Shown here: piece after piece, positions 1 to 11,556 of the stretch | Layout: each line of letters begins with the position of its first letter | Numbering within the stretch: position 1 is the stretch's first letter | DNA from: Helichrysum umbraculigerum | Lineage: Eukaryota > Streptophyta > Magnoliopsida > Asterales > Asteraceae | Length of the DNA stretch: 64,000 nucleotides | NCBI GenBank assembly: GCA_949592205.1 | Contig: CATIUR010000001.1 | Span: 242,470,250 to 242,534,249 of the forward strand | Reading direction: 5' to 3' | The notes under the pieces: model-generated | The model's database searches: none | The model's input: only the letters and a program-made list of their open reading frames with translations | Told to the model about the DNA's origin: nothing | Made by a program: the position numbers and the translations under genes

Positions 1-1327
1 GTTTAAAAAGTATAGTTAGTTGTTTAATCATCTTATTATGTAACGTAAATTTTAATGTACTCAAACAAATTTTACAAATAATAAAAATTTTCAAGTTTTA
101 TACTCAAATGATAAAGATATTTTAAATAAAAGGTTTTTATAAAACATTAAAAACTTGGTATAATGTTTGGTGCTGCCACCAAATTTGATGTATAATCTTT
201 CAAAATTTGGTGTACACTACGTTGTGTGGCACCAAATTTAGTGAATTTGTTGAAGATGATTGTTTACATCAAAATAACAAATTTGGTACAAAATTGCATA
301 AATCGAAGAAGATAGCCTAAACCCTAGGTACCGTTTATTTAAATCCAATAGTCTATTTTCCACTAGGTAGAACCGCGTAGAAAGACTTGACCACATAAAG
401 TTTGGTGAAACTATGATGGTAAAAGGACAAAAAAAACTTAAAAGAGTACCTTATAAATAGCTATATAAGGTTATTTATTAATTATTAGGATAGAAATCTA
501 TTCATAATTATAAAACAAAGTTTTTTTCTAGCTAATTAGTCATGTCACATCATCAAATTTTCCTTTTTAATAGATCCCTAATTATGCCACATTATTAACT
601 TAGTTTTTCCTTAATTTTTTCCTAATTTCTTAGTAATGCCACATTATCAAATTTTCTTTTTTCGAAAGCTACCTAATTATGCCACATTATTAAATTAATT
701 TTTCCTTAAAAGTCTTTAAAATTTCTAACTCTCTCATCTTATAAGTTTTCAAGATTTTTTAAATTCTCAACAAACTACTACATTTTATTTTGTGAGGAGT
801 CGTAATTCGGTTATATTATACTCTATTATAATAGCGTTTAAAATTCTTGCATTACATTTGATAAAACTAATTATTTTTTTCTACATAAAAAATGAATTCA
901 TTTTCTTACCGATGAGTTTCAATAATACATTTCCAACTTTTAACAATATTAGTAAGTTTGAAAACATAAAAAAAAAAAAAAAAAACATATGATTTATTTA
1001 TTTATTTTTATTACCATGCATCGTCAAGACTCAACAAATACTTAACATAATTTTGCAACCGATGGTTATTATCTTTGTCATTGACACGGACAAATGGTGA
1101 AAAGATCAGTGTTACCGTGAGAAGTGATCAGAGATCCAAATTTCAACCGCTCTTAAGGAAAGAAGGAGACTACATTATACTTGATGTATCAACTGCTGCA
1201 AAATAAATATAAATCCATCTATTATAGTTTGAATTATGTTAATAATCATTTTCAATGATAATTATATATATTATAATTAACAACATTAAACTTACAAATT
1301 AATATAATTGTATTGTATAAAAGGTCG
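1..1327. other. AT-rich intergenic DNA, no gene seen
   Basis: I see no convincing gene here. The stretch is very AT-rich. At about 155-240, AAATTTGGTG and its complement CACCAAATTT alternate and could form hairpins. Between 540 and 700 the words GCCACATTATTAA and AATTTTTCCTTAA recur at roughly 60-110-base spacing, as in the body of non-autonomous Helitrons. A poly(A) run lies at about 968-985. Confidence 0.5.
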
Positions 1328-1352
1328 TGCATCGCATGAGCTCAAAGCCTAG
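1328..1352 (+). mobile_element. Helitron-like 3' terminus (body not delimited)
   Basis: A short imperfect hairpin (TCGTGC-ATC-GCATGA) is followed after about a dozen bases by a CTAG end and then a T. This matches the 3' end of plant Helitrons: a subterminal hairpin, a CTRR end and insertion 5' of T. The AT-rich repeated DNA upstream fits a decayed non-autonomous Helitron. I could not locate a TC 5' end, so the length is unknown. Confidence 0.4.
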
Positions 1353-1356
1353 TTTA

Positions 1357-1645
1357 GAGTAAATTATTTAAATCGTCCATGTGGTTTTCAATTTTATCCA
1401 TACGTCGTCCCTCACTTCCAAAAATTATTTAAATCGTCCCTGTGGTTTTCAATTTTGTTCAACGATAGTCCAAAATGGACTACTGGTGAACAAAACTTTC
1501 CGAAAATAAATTATTTAAATAGTCCATTTTGGACTATCGTTGAACAAAATTGAAAACCACAGGGAAGATTTAAATAATTTTTGGAAGTGAGGGACGACGT
1601 ATGGATAAAATTATAAACCACATGGACGATTTAAATAATTTACTC
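1357..1645. mobile_element. MULE-type MITE, near-perfect inverted repeat, 9-bp TSD
   Basis: The 289-bp element is almost entirely one long inverted repeat. It begins GAGTAAATTATTTAAATCGT and ends with the complement. The centre holds further copies of the same words (TAAATCGTCCCTGTGGTTTT). It is flanked by the 9-bp direct repeat CCTAGTTTA at 1348-1356 and 1646-1654. A 9-bp TSD with long terminal inverted repeats is the signature of Mutator-like elements. It has no coding capacity and would need transposase in trans. Its ends (GAGTAAATT...TGTGGTTTTCA) match those of the 4-kb element at 3400-7415, so both probably used the same transposase family. Confidence 0.88.
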
Positions 1646-1654
1646 CCTAGTTTA

Positions 1655-2135
1655 TTATAAAAGTAAATTCAACTCGTATTTTAGAGTTTAGTTTTTATAA
1701 GTTCAATATTATTTGTCATCCATATAATGCTACTAGATTAAGCCTTTGAAGAAAATAATATTAAACTCCGGTAACTTAGAATCATCTCGTGTGACAAACA
1801 TATCCTAAAGAAATAAAAAATGGACAGGAAATCATATCATAATGCAGAGAATAAAAGAATTTAGCTTTCTTATATAACACGAAAAAGATAGAGAGCGACC
1901 TGAAAGATAATAGTACGAGTAATTCAATGAGCAACATAGATCTGAATCCAAATTATATATTTGTTAACTCTGTTACATCTGGTGATCCATATGACCACAT
2001 TATTTTTTTATTATTATATATTTATACTTACATCACTGACGTTTATTAGTTTATAATTCTGGCCATAAAATGTCAACAGTTTTCCTAAATTTGAGGTTAT
2101 TAATTTAACGAATATAAAAATCAATTTCACCTCTT
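1655..2135. other. Intergenic / upstream region of the acyltransferase gene
   Basis: AT-rich DNA with no ORF or repeat that I recognise. It presumably contains the distal promoter of the gene starting at 2210, but I could not identify defined regulatory motifs beyond the TATA box. Confidence 0.4.
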
Positions 2136-2145
2136 TATATAAATA
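2136..2145 (+). promoter_or_regulatory. Probable TATA box of the acyltransferase gene
   Basis: TATATAAATA lies 65 bases upstream of the ATG at 2210, following a CT-rich stretch (TTTCACCTC). With the usual ~30-base spacing this predicts transcription from about 2168-2178 and a short leader of about 35-40 bases. Confidence 0.55.
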
Positions 2146-2209
2146 AAAATAAATAGAAATAAAACTAAATAAATACTCAAAAAGAGACAATTAACAGATT
2201 CTAACAACA

Positions 2210-3268
2210 ATGGAGGGTGAGACGAAGAACTTGATACTCGTATGGACAACAGCTTTCGGATCTCTATTCTACTGCCACAAAATTACAACATTCACTGCAG
2301 CAGGTACAACACGCTTATGCGCTTTCCTACCTGTCATTTGCATCTTCTTCTACCTTCCGCTTCTTCTTACAACTGTTCATTTCGCCGGTACAACTTCCTT
2401 CTTTTTAACCTGGTTAGCAAGCTTCAAATTAGCTTTATTCGCATTCGATAAAGGTCCTTTATATTCATATCCATCACCACTTCCGTTGTATAAATTCATC
2501 CTTACTGCTTGCGTTCCGATCAAAATCACCACCACCGATCAAAAACTAAACAAACTGATCAAAAAATCACCGGCGATGGTGATGAATTACTCGATCAAGT
2601 TTACGATATTTGTTGCGTTACTTAAGGTGTACGAGTACGCCGATTACTTTCATCCGCTGGTAAAAATGGCGCTGTTTTGCGTTCATATATACGTGGTGTT
2701 AGATGTCGGTTTAGCGATGGTTGCTTACGTGGCACGCGCCATCCTCGGTTTCGATCTGGAACCGCAGTTTAATGAGCCGTACCTTGCTACATCATTACAA
2801 GATTTTTGGGGAAAGAGGTGGAATCTGATGGTGACGGGTATACTACATCCTACGGTGTACCTTCCGATCCGATCGGTTGCGGGTCGGTACTTGTCCAAGA
2901 AACTAGCTCCGTTTCCAGCTGTGATGGGTTCATTTATTGTGTCGGGGTTAATGCACGAATTGATATTTTATTACATTGGACGGTTGAAACCCACGTGGGA
3001 AGTCACGTGCTTCTTTCTGATTCATGGTCTGTTGGTGAGTTTGGAGTTGATGGTGAAACGGACCGTGGGTGACAGATTTCGGGTGCCCGGGATTGTTTCG
3101 GGTCCGGTGGCGTTGGGTGTGGTGATGGCTACGAGCTTTTGGTTATTTTTTCCGCCTTTTTTGAGGTGCGATACGGAGGTGCGATCGTGTAAAGAGTTTG
3201 TGGCGTTTTTAGAACTTGTGGTTCGTGGACGCTTTGTTGGACCAAATGACGTTTCTTGCCCTTATTAG
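2210..3268 (+). CDS. MBOAT-family wax synthase-like long-chain-alcohol O-acyltransferase
   Basis: This 352-residue intronless ORF is predicted to encode a membrane-bound O-acyltransferase of the plant wax ester synthase / sterol acyltransferase-like group, which moves a fatty acyl group from acyl-CoA to an alcohol in the ER membrane. Hydrophobic helices span most of the protein (about residues 8-20, 35-58, 62-80, 128-175, 210-225, 238-256, 263-283 and 295-318). The family motif DFWGKRWN is at 198-205. SGLMHELIFYY (about 245-255) carries the expected catalytic His at 249. The length matches the usual ~340-350 residues. The ATG is in a good plant context (AACAATGG) with a TATA box 65 bases upstream, and I see no frameshift or stop. 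The exact acceptor alcohol cannot be told from sequence. Confidence 0.92.
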   Translation: MEGETKNLILVWTTAFGSLFYCHKITTFTAAGTTRLCAFLPVICIFFYLPLLLTTVHFAGTTSFFLTWLASFKLALFAFDKGPLYSYPSPLPLYKFILTACVPIKITTTDQKLNKLIKKSPAMVMNYSIKFTIFVALLKVYEYADYFHPLVKMALFCVHIYVVLDVGLAMVAYVARAILGFDLEPQFNEPYLATSLQDFWGKRWNLMVTGILHPTVYLPIRSVAGRYLSKKLAPFPAVMGSFIVSGLMHELIFYYIGRLKPTWEVTCFFLIHGLLVSLELMVKRTVGDRFRVPGIVSGPVALGVVMATSFWLFFPPFLRCDTEVRSCKEFVAFLELVVRGRFVGPNDVSCPY

Positions 3269-3399
3269 TCAACCTAAACCCCTACGATGTATGATAATTG
3301 ATAAATGTATTCATGATATGAGGGTATTTTAGACCATTTCCCTCTTGTTACTTTACTTTTACCCTTAGCTTTACTTTTAAGTTCTCATTATTTTAGTTT
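3269..3399. other. 3' flank of the acyltransferase gene
   Basis: AT-rich 3' untranslated or intergenic DNA between the stop codon and the MULE. Its last nine bases, TTTTAGTTT (3391-3399), are the left TSD of that element, so the MULE landed within about 130 bases of the gene's stop codon. Confidence 0.5.
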
Positions 3400-3741
3400 G
3401 AGTAAATTATATAGATGGTCCATGTGGTTTTCATCGATTTACGAAACTCATTCCTGAACTTTTTTTAAAGTTTTTAGTCCAATAAGTTTATATTTCGCTC
3501 GAAAATGGTCCTCTGCCATCTAAAATGACTAGAATACCCTTAATATCTCCATTTCTTTTATTATTTAATCTTAATTCATAAAAAAAAAAAAAAAAAAAAA
3601 AACTATTTTTATTGAAAACCTGCAAGTTACTCCATTTAATTTACATTTATCTATCATATCACCAATTAAATCATCACTTGCAATTAATTTCTTTTTCCAC
3701 TTTTCATCATGATTGTATGAAAGATACACGTAGACTTGAAC

Positions 3742-4606
3742 CAGGGGCGGATCCAGTGTATATTCACTGGGGGCCCAGGCCCCCCACGAATTAAGCCCAA
3801 CTAGTGCAAAATTTTAACTATTTCTTAGGTAAGTTAAGCTATACACTTTGGCCCCCACTACAATTTATTCAGGCCCAGCTATTTACAAAATATTGGATAT
3901 ACCCTGGGCCTACATTTATACTCGTATCCTACAGGTAAGTTTTTCTCAGTAAACGATGTGGGATCCTAGTCGGTTTATATAATTTCCACATCTTGGCTTG
4001 TACCATATAATCTTAGTAATAATAATTTGATCTTGATAAAAAAACCACACTTTTTAAAAAGATTTCTAGTAATTATCTATTATGTTAATTTAAAATAAAC
4101 CAACATGTCAATTATCTAGTTAAATAACTCATTTACTGTCGTCGCTTCATTATATTATATTATATTACTTTATATAAGAGCTGTTGAGAGTATTCAAAAG
4201 ATCCATAAAAAATCAATTTAGAAGGATGTGGAATACTTAGAAAATATACAAATGCACAACAGATATGATAAAAAGGACTAACAGCAAGCTAAACTTCAAT
4301 GACTATGTATTCAAACGGTTAAACGAATTGAATAACATGTACACCGTATTAATTTTTAGAAAGTTAAACTTTGATATTCACTGAAATTCAAATATTCTCA
4401 TTGTCCAGTGAATTGTTATTATGGTTGAAATTTAAAAAAACATAAAGTCCCAAATCATTATGTGTTGATAAAGAATATATTGTACGATAAGCTATCATTT
4501 TCTTGACGTGTATTGACCCAAACTTATATCATATTACCCGACCCGCTTATACTACCGCTTCTAATTCCTAGGCCCCCCACGAAGTTAAAACCTGGATCCG
4601 CCACTG
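3742..4606. mobile_element. hAT-type non-autonomous DNA transposon, 8-bp TSD, nested in the MULE
   Basis: The element starts CAGGGGCGGATCCAG and ends CTGGATCCGCCACTG, a 15-bp terminal inverted repeat with one mismatch. The 8-bp direct repeat ACTTGAAC flanks it at 3734-3741 and 4607-4614. An 8-bp TSD and CAG...CTG ends fit the hAT superfamily. Sub-terminal GGCCCCC-type words occur near both ends in inverted orientation. At 865 bp without a long ORF, it is non-autonomous. Confidence 0.87.
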
Positions 4607-4930
4607 ACTTGAACAATTCTTTTCCCCCCTTTAGCATACCACCAATTGAATGAAGTCGATGAACATTATTTATACATAATTAATTCCGCCACCACCGCTA
4701 GAACTTGATTCTGGAAACTGAACGGTTTTACTGAAAAGGAAACAATAAACATATCTTTTTTATTGCTTTCGATTTTGGGTTTCGATTTTTGATTGCGCTA
4801 AGAATGATGACCATGGTAGCGGTTAGTGTTGAAAGGTAGGCGACGGTGGTGGTATACTCAAGAACATGAAAACAATGATGGTAGCGATTGTAGTGGTTTT
4901 GTCGGAGTTTAATGTAGCCGGTGGCCGGTT

Positions 4931-6170
4931 ATGTAACACCCCCGTTCCAAACATGAAACGGAAGGTCACATTTATTGCTAAATAATTAAAGCCATAATAA
5001 AGTCTTGTAATAATAAATAACCGATGTCTAAAAGAAAACATAAATTTTGTCTCCAAATGATAACTTAAATTCTCAAATCATAAATATAAGTCCAAACTAG
5101 TAAATAAAGGGTAGGTCTCTAAGGCATCTTCAAAGTCTTGAAGCTCTCGCACTCATCCCATAGTACCCTGATTATCTGCCGCAGGAAAAGAAAATGCGGC
5201 TGAGCTAATTGCTCAGTGCGCGGATGTTGACAGAAATAAACAGCACAGTAATATATCTCAATGTAAGAATGAAGCGAAGTAAATAAATAAATTGTTTCAA
5301 AATTCACCCATCGAATCATACCACCCTTACACCAGAGTAAACAAATGAATAAAGGCTGAGGCAACGAGGGGTTGAGTTATTTTATACCGAGTACCCTAAA
5401 CAAAACAAAATATCCAAGCTGCACACACCGGTGCCAAATAATATCATATCTCGCGCAATATATCACAATCACACACTGGTCATGACTCCAGGTGTATCCC
5501 CTAATCAGAAGGTGTGTATGACACTACACCACACGACCGCTCTACACAAATCATATCATATCATAACATAGCCTAGGATGCATCCATACGCCTCCCAATT
5601 AATCAAAAGCTCTCCCACGAGCATAATATAACACGCAAATCACATATAATATCAACAAAGGGGAGACGCCGTGGACTAATCCCACCGCCACGGATAGTGC
5701 GACGTCATTGGTGCCGCAATGACGCCCCTGTGGTCCTCCACAGGAAGCTGACTCGGTATACCTATCTACGGTCTACAAAACTCTAGAGTTCAATGGGTGC
5801 ACAGTGAACATATAAACCACCCACACACCAGAGTATGTCCACTATGCATAAGGAACCTAAATCAAATGAATCAAAGATAGTTCGCAATAATGAATTTCCC
5901 AAATTTTCCAAAATCATTTTTCACGCAAGTTTTTCTCAAAAGTTCCCACAATTTATCAAGTCTCAAATAATACTTTAGCTCACAACAATTTAACTCAAAT
6001 GGAGGAATCATATCACACAAGTATATCAAGATATCAAAAGAACCACAAGGATGTCAAAAGAATGCAAGGATATCAACAAAGCATGTCAAGATAACGCTGA
6101 AAGAAGAGTACGGACATCCGTACCTGGATAAATGTGTTAAGCTCTACAAGAACTAAAAAATTACCCCACG
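4931..6170. repeat. LTR-like sequence inside the MULE, boundaries uncertain
   Basis: The segment begins TGTAACACCCCCGTTCC, a typical plant Gypsy LTR edge. It continues with words common in such LTRs, for example GTGCCAAATAATATC and a GC-rich block near 5670-5760. I found no matching second edge or TSD, so it may be a truncated solo LTR. The right limit given is only where the character of the sequence changes. Confidence 0.28.
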
Positions 6171-7264
6171 ATTCTCCTCAAGGTCTACATAAAATAGTTA
6201 ACTTAGTTTAGTACTTTGATTAATTGTCCAATCCGTCTACCTATTTCCCAAATCTCACGTGTTTAATAAAGAGTTCTTGTTATGACACTAAGTTGAAATA
6301 TTATTTACTTATTTAGTTGGACCCAATAAGTTTATATAGTCTGTTTAAAAATGATCTATATGAATCTCAAGGGTCTAAGTGTATATTTCAGAAACTTATT
6401 AATTACTTGGAAACTCTTAACATACTATAAGGGTGTAAAATGTAACTTTAGAATTACCATGAGTTTTCTTCTTCTTTCGAAACCAACGTACAAACACCAT
6501 CTTAAATTCTGGTTCGTTTTCATTGTTCTTATTTATTATAATTATTACTATTTTTATGTTTAATCTCATGATTATTAGGATGTGTGAGTACGACACTAAT
6601 AAACACATGACTGATGATATAAAAATCCAATTTGCTAAGAAACTACGTATATAGTATTATAAGACTCGAAAATCTTCGTCACCACCGAAAACGGTAGTCT
6701 AAACAACGAATTTCAGTATTCGATCTTGAAACAAAACTATAGATTTGAATAACTATTTCTTAAACAGGTAGTAATACACTATAAACATATGTTCATGGTT
6801 TCAAGAATTACCTCTATAATGACAACGAACTCGATCGGAACTAGCACTTAAAACTTCATATTCCCGTCTCAATTCTAATGACCTCTCTCTGGCTCTTGAC
6901 AAAAATGAATTGTTTGTTGTTTATGACAGAATTTATGTGTGTGTATTATAGCTTAAGTCGGTCCAAACGCGTCCTATAAAACCGGCATTGATATCGCATT
7001 ACATTTGTTACGATCTTATCTGTCAATTTGTTTCTATTTTTGACTTTTGCAAATGGCTCAACCGACATATATTCTTGTATGAAATTTAATCTAATTTAAT
7101 CTAATGTCTTAAACCAATAGTAATAATAGTCGTCGGAGTTTTGATGAACGCATGCTTTTTGTATTGTTATATCCTTATGATATAAAACATTTATAAATGT
7201 ATAAATAATATAATATAAATATATAATTATATCTTTTTGATAAACAATTAAAATAGAAAAATCA
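6171..7264. other. AT-rich interior of the MULE, no gene seen
   Basis: No ORF with recognisable protein content and no further paired repeats were seen. It lies between the LTR-like segment and the right terminal inverted repeat of the MULE. Confidence 0.4.
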
Positions 7265-7424
7265 AAGAGATAAGAGTATTTTAGTCATTTCAAATGGCGG
7301 ATGACTATTTTCGAGCAAAATTTAAACTTATTGGACTGAAAACCTGAAAAAAAAAGTTTGGGGATGAGTTTCGTAAATTGGTGTAAATCACAGGGACCAT
7401 CTTTGAAATTTACTCTTTTAGTTT

Positions 7425-9430
7425 TGAATAAACTCGTTAAAATTGACACGTTAGCTATAATAGTTGTCGTCTTCGAAATATTGAGATTGTAATGTAAAAC
7501 TAAACTATATCATAACTCGCAAAATTTGCGGGCTACAACATTTAAAATAGTCGATGATTCCTTGAGAATTTAATTTTGCAAGTAATGAAGACATCATATC
7601 GAAGTGCAAATACCACAAATAATTAAATCGTATACAGATATAATCGTTTAGTTAATGGTCCTTTACGGTTTGTGTGAAACAACAATCTAAATAATAGCTG
7701 TAATATTTGTAAAGTCCGGTTAAAAATGTAGGTGTACTTGACCCTTAAAATTTTATTGTCAATAGTACTTAAATTAGATAGGAGATGAAGATTCAAATAA
7801 CAAAAAAATGGCAAAATTGATACAGCTAATACTACACATACGAAACCATAAACCAAACTCAAGTAGGCTAGATTGTCTAATGGCATGGGGATTGAAATTA
7901 AACTTATAGTTGGGATCTCAAAAACAATAATACAAACTTGTATATATCTACAAATTGAGACCAAAACAACAAACCATATGCATATACACTTATTCACACA
8001 TTCACCAAATTCTCACAACACACATACATAATCTTTAAGAACATGGATCACGGACAAACCCAATCAGCATACCTATTTGTGCCAACTTATAAACACACTA
8101 AAGTACCAATTTTTTTGTTCTCACTACTTTATTTGGCACATAAAGACTCAAGAATAGCTACTTGCACCAACTGCACCTTAAGTTTAGGCAAAAGAGCCCA
8201 AACTCTCCACCGTAAATCTAATATAATTATTTTTCATTAAGGACCTCGAGAATTATATTATAAGGATCATGAAGACAATTGAAAGTAATTATGCAACCTC
8301 TGGATAAAATTTATGTGCAAATCTAACAAAAAAAAAATGTTTCGAGCATACAGATGGCCGATGTTTAGACCATAGAATATGATACAAGTTAGTCCATCCC
8401 CAATATAGAATTTTGGCATATAGTATAATAGTTTACTACTACTAAAAAGTATTTTACATACCAAAGCCATCATCAATTAATAGTTAGCAAGCCAGAAAAT
8501 GCAAAAGGGTACCATAACAGTTTTCCCATCTTTAAAATATAGAACATGCTACTACATGTACCCAAAACAACTTTACTTTTAAAAATTTTCATGATCAAAA
8601 TATGAGCTATGAAACTTACTAAACATAGATTTTCGAAGCTGCCGGTACAATCAATAAGATCTTTAACGTATTGATCCTAGGAAAAAATTAATAGCAACGA
8701 TATACAACGTATTTTAAGATACGTTTAAGAATGTATTGATTTATCTAAAGGTACTTTTTTCTCTATAATCTAAGAATGCGATAAGCCATAATGATAAGTT
8801 ATGTCATAGCCTAACAATTCAAAAGTATATTTCGTTAGGGCATTTTATCAAATAAATAGTATTAAAGCTACAAAGCTATCTGTAGCTATCTGAAGATCCA
8901 TGATCAGACACGATATGGTATTTGTTGGAGCTACACTTACTTTTTTTGGAAACTACAGATTCTCTGACGTCAAATCATCATCATCATCATCATCAAATGA
9001 TTGTAGCGTTCCATGGGTGGTGGTTCGAGACTTATCACAGATGAAATATCAAATGGTTTTGTATTGGCTCATGAGGAAGCTTGAGCAGACTTCTCATTTG
9101 TGCAAGAAATAAATAATATAGAATTAACATATGCAAAAAATATCAAGAAATGAATAGTTAAATTAGAAGGCTTTATTATAGATTACTATAGATTGGGTCA
9201 AAATGAGTGGGTTGGAGAACATGTCAAATTGGGTTTGGGTCAAAACGGTGAAGTTTTGGAGAAGGTCGGGTTGATATGAAACTACAGTGAGGCAGATACA
9301 AAGCTTGTAAGAGAGTTGTAATCATAAGTAGCTTCTCCATAATCAATAGGCCGCACGCTATGGATCCCAAGCTTTCTAATAATCATCAACAACAGTTACT
9401 CTATCTCAACATAAAAACGGGCACATTGTA
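7425..9430. other. Intergenic DNA with one short unrecognised ORF
   Basis: AT-rich DNA between the MULE and the Gypsy LTR. A 70-codon ORF at 8900-9112 (+) has a seven-serine run encoded by a TCA microsatellite, and downstream repeats of GGGTCAAAA-type words lie near 9190-9245. I do not recognise a protein family, and the ORF may be chance or a gene remnant. I saw nothing else supportable. Confidence 0.4.
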
Positions 9431-11542
9431 TATAACACCCTCTGTTTTCAAGACCATTTTTTTTTTTTTAACATATCGGAAGCGCATATTTAATGATACA
9501 TCTTAGATTGCATAAAATATGTTTCCAAGAGTGCAATCTACATAAAATGATACTTAGTTTAGTTTACCACAACTACTACAAACCATAAGCTTAAGTGTTA
9601 TACAATTCTCAAAACCTAGTGTTAGATCATTAACATAGTTGTCTAATTCAGAGTGAGCTGTCAAACATTCCTTTCAACCCGACTTCTTGCAACCCACAAT
9701 CAAAAACTTAACCTGCAAGAAGTAATGAGAGGGGATTAGCACAAAGCTAAGTGAATAGATCATAACTATCAACCTAATTCAATTTAACAATTGTCTACAG
9801 CAAAGCATCATAAACAGCTAACTTCAAAGAGGATCGGTGGTCCTTGAGGTACCCTACAGCCGCGGTGGCCCCCAAGTAACTCTTATAACCACTGAAGGCC
9901 AATTCAGTGATCTTACCGATAGTTTGATACTATTACCACTTACAACATAATTTCGATGAGCAACACATGTACAAAGCACTTATGTTGTCCAAGTAATAGT
10001 ACCTAAACCCAATCCATGTTGACCTCTGAACAATTCACATAATCCATATTCATCATGGCAATATGTAAACATAACAGTAAAACAGTAAAACCAAGTTCAC
10101 CCGTTGTAACCAAGTTGTTACAACTAATCTAGACTGAAAGTCGATGATCCACTCACCCTTGTCGACTACAGCCTCCACTCAGAGATCTTATTTTACTGAG
10201 TCTTTGGTTTATCTGTGAACACGATCAAAACCCTAATTAGTATCTTATCTTATAAATTATTATAATCTACTCAAGTATATATATAGTCAAATATGTGCAC
10301 ATAATATACTACCAATAATATTTAAACTTTACAAGTGTATAAGTCACAAGTCATCAAATTTATCAAGTTATAACATGCAAACGCGATCCGGGTTAGGGGT
10401 GGTGGGATCGCGTTCAACAGTTCAAAACATTCTGTTACCGTTTTTCACTTGCAAACGCGATCCGGGCTAGGAAGCTGGATCGCGTTCCAAAGAACAAAAT
10501 CAAACTGAATCGAAATAACATTGACTAACGCGATCCGGGCACGAAGAAGCTGGATCGCGTTACAACGACCAAAACGTTCTGTAACCAACTTCAACTATGA
10601 AAAGCGATCCGGAAACAGGGCTAGGATCGCGTTCCCAAGAACAAATTTGACCTGTGACACTTTATAACTATGGAACGCGATCCGGGAAATGAGGCTGGAT
10701 CGCGTTCGCACGTTTTCCAGCAAAACTAAAGACCTGCAACACTTTCTGCACGAACTCAACTCGAATTTTACCAACACAAACTCAATAAACTCAGTTTTTG
10801 TCGGTTCTAACACATCTAATAAACTCTACAATCCTCATATAACATCCACCAAACCATTTAACTTTGGTTTTATACAATTTCAACACACATGCAACTTCTA
10901 CCTAAAATTACATTTGGGTTCATGAACAATTAGGGTAATTAAAATCAAAGATAAGCAAGATGATGATGATTCGAGTAATTTCAGTATCAACAATACATTC
11001 AAGCCTAAATTCTATACATGCATCAATTATCCAACCTAATTCTATCAAATTAGCTCAAAGAATCAAAGCTAGCAACTTACAATTTAAAATGGAGAAATAA
11101 GATGAACTAGATGATGAAGAGGATGATGAACTCAGATGCTAACACAAAATCACAACCTTGATGAGGATTAAATCAGATTTATAACTTTGTTCTTTGAAAG
11201 TGTGTGTGTTCTTGAGAGTGAAGGAAAAGAAGGTTTGAGAAAACAAGAAAGTTGGGTCGACCTCACCATCTAACTCAAGTATTAGGTGGTGTAATATTAT
11301 ACCCGTTCTAAATCTGTTGTCTGGAACCTAAAACCATTTTGCGAGACTAAATATTTTATTTTACCGATAACTTTAATAATTTAAAACAAGTAATAATTTA
11401 TTAATCACAATAAGTTATTTAACCATTTGACCTATTTATTTCGATTATTCAAATAACATCAATAATTTCTAAACACAATTAAATAACCGAATAAAATAAG
11501 AAAATACCGTAATTCTCCTAGGCCCAAATTGAGGATGTTACA
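9431..11542 (-). repeat. Gypsy (Tekay-like) copy 1, 3' LTR on the minus strand
   Basis: On the minus strand the LTR reads TGTAACATCC... to ...GGGTGTTATA, 2112 bp. Its edges, length and internal order match the ~2.1-kb LTRs of the second Tekay-like element (56749-58863). The polypurine tract and integrase coding region follow immediately on the internal side (from 11543). The five bases outside the LTR (TTGTA, 9426-9430) would be one TSD copy, but the partner cannot be found because the 5' part of the element is missing. The LTR contains a five-unit tandem palindrome array (10380-10710) and a TATA-like run near 10276. Confidence 0.82.
10380..10710. repeat. Five tandem ~74-bp units, each an imperfect palindrome (AACGCGATCC...GGATCGCGTT)
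   Basis: AACGCGATCC-type words start at 10380, 10454, 10527, 10601 (AAGCGATCC variant) and 10674, so the period is 73-74 bp. Each is followed after about 13-16 bases by its complement GGATCGCGTT, giving a potential 10-bp stem. The remaining ~38 bases of each unit are also loosely repeated (CTGTRAC and CAAAAC words). The array is GC-rich and CpG-rich compared with its surroundings. On the element's own (minus) strand it lies upstream of a TATATATATA run at about 10276-10285, so it is positioned like a promoter-proximal enhancer in U3. Confidence 0.85.
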
Positions 11543-11556
11543 AATCTTCCCTCCTT
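11543..11556 (-). other. Polypurine tract of Tekay-like copy 1
   Basis: On the minus strand AAGGAGGGAAGATT directly precedes the TGTAACATCC edge of the LTR. This is the expected position of the plus-strand primer for reverse transcription. The same arrangement occurs in copy 2 at 52030-52043. Confidence 0.7.

Larger units (their letters stand above)
3400..7415. mobile_element. Non-autonomous Mutator-like element (~4.0 kb) with ~150-bp TIRs
   Basis: The left end (GAGTAAATTATATAGATGGT...) and the complement of the right end (GAGTAAATTTCAAAGATGGT...) are similar over about 150 bases. Both include GTTT[AT]CGAAACTCAT-like, AGTCCAATAAGTTTA and GCTCGAAAAT words. The 9-bp TSD TTTTAGTTT is present at 3391-3399 and 7416-7424. 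I found no transposase ORF, so the element is non-autonomous. The interior holds a nested hAT-type element (3742-4606), a small GC-richer segment (about 4680-4930) and LTR-like DNA (from about 4931). It is unclear whether the GC-richer piece is a captured gene fragment (Pack-MULE) or other TE debris. The 289-bp MITE at 1357-1645 has related ends. Confidence 0.85.

Noticed and set aside
7623..8476. ORFs of 65-124 codons on either strand
   Set aside because: Low-complexity, AT-driven composition with no recognisable motif, splice context or promoter.
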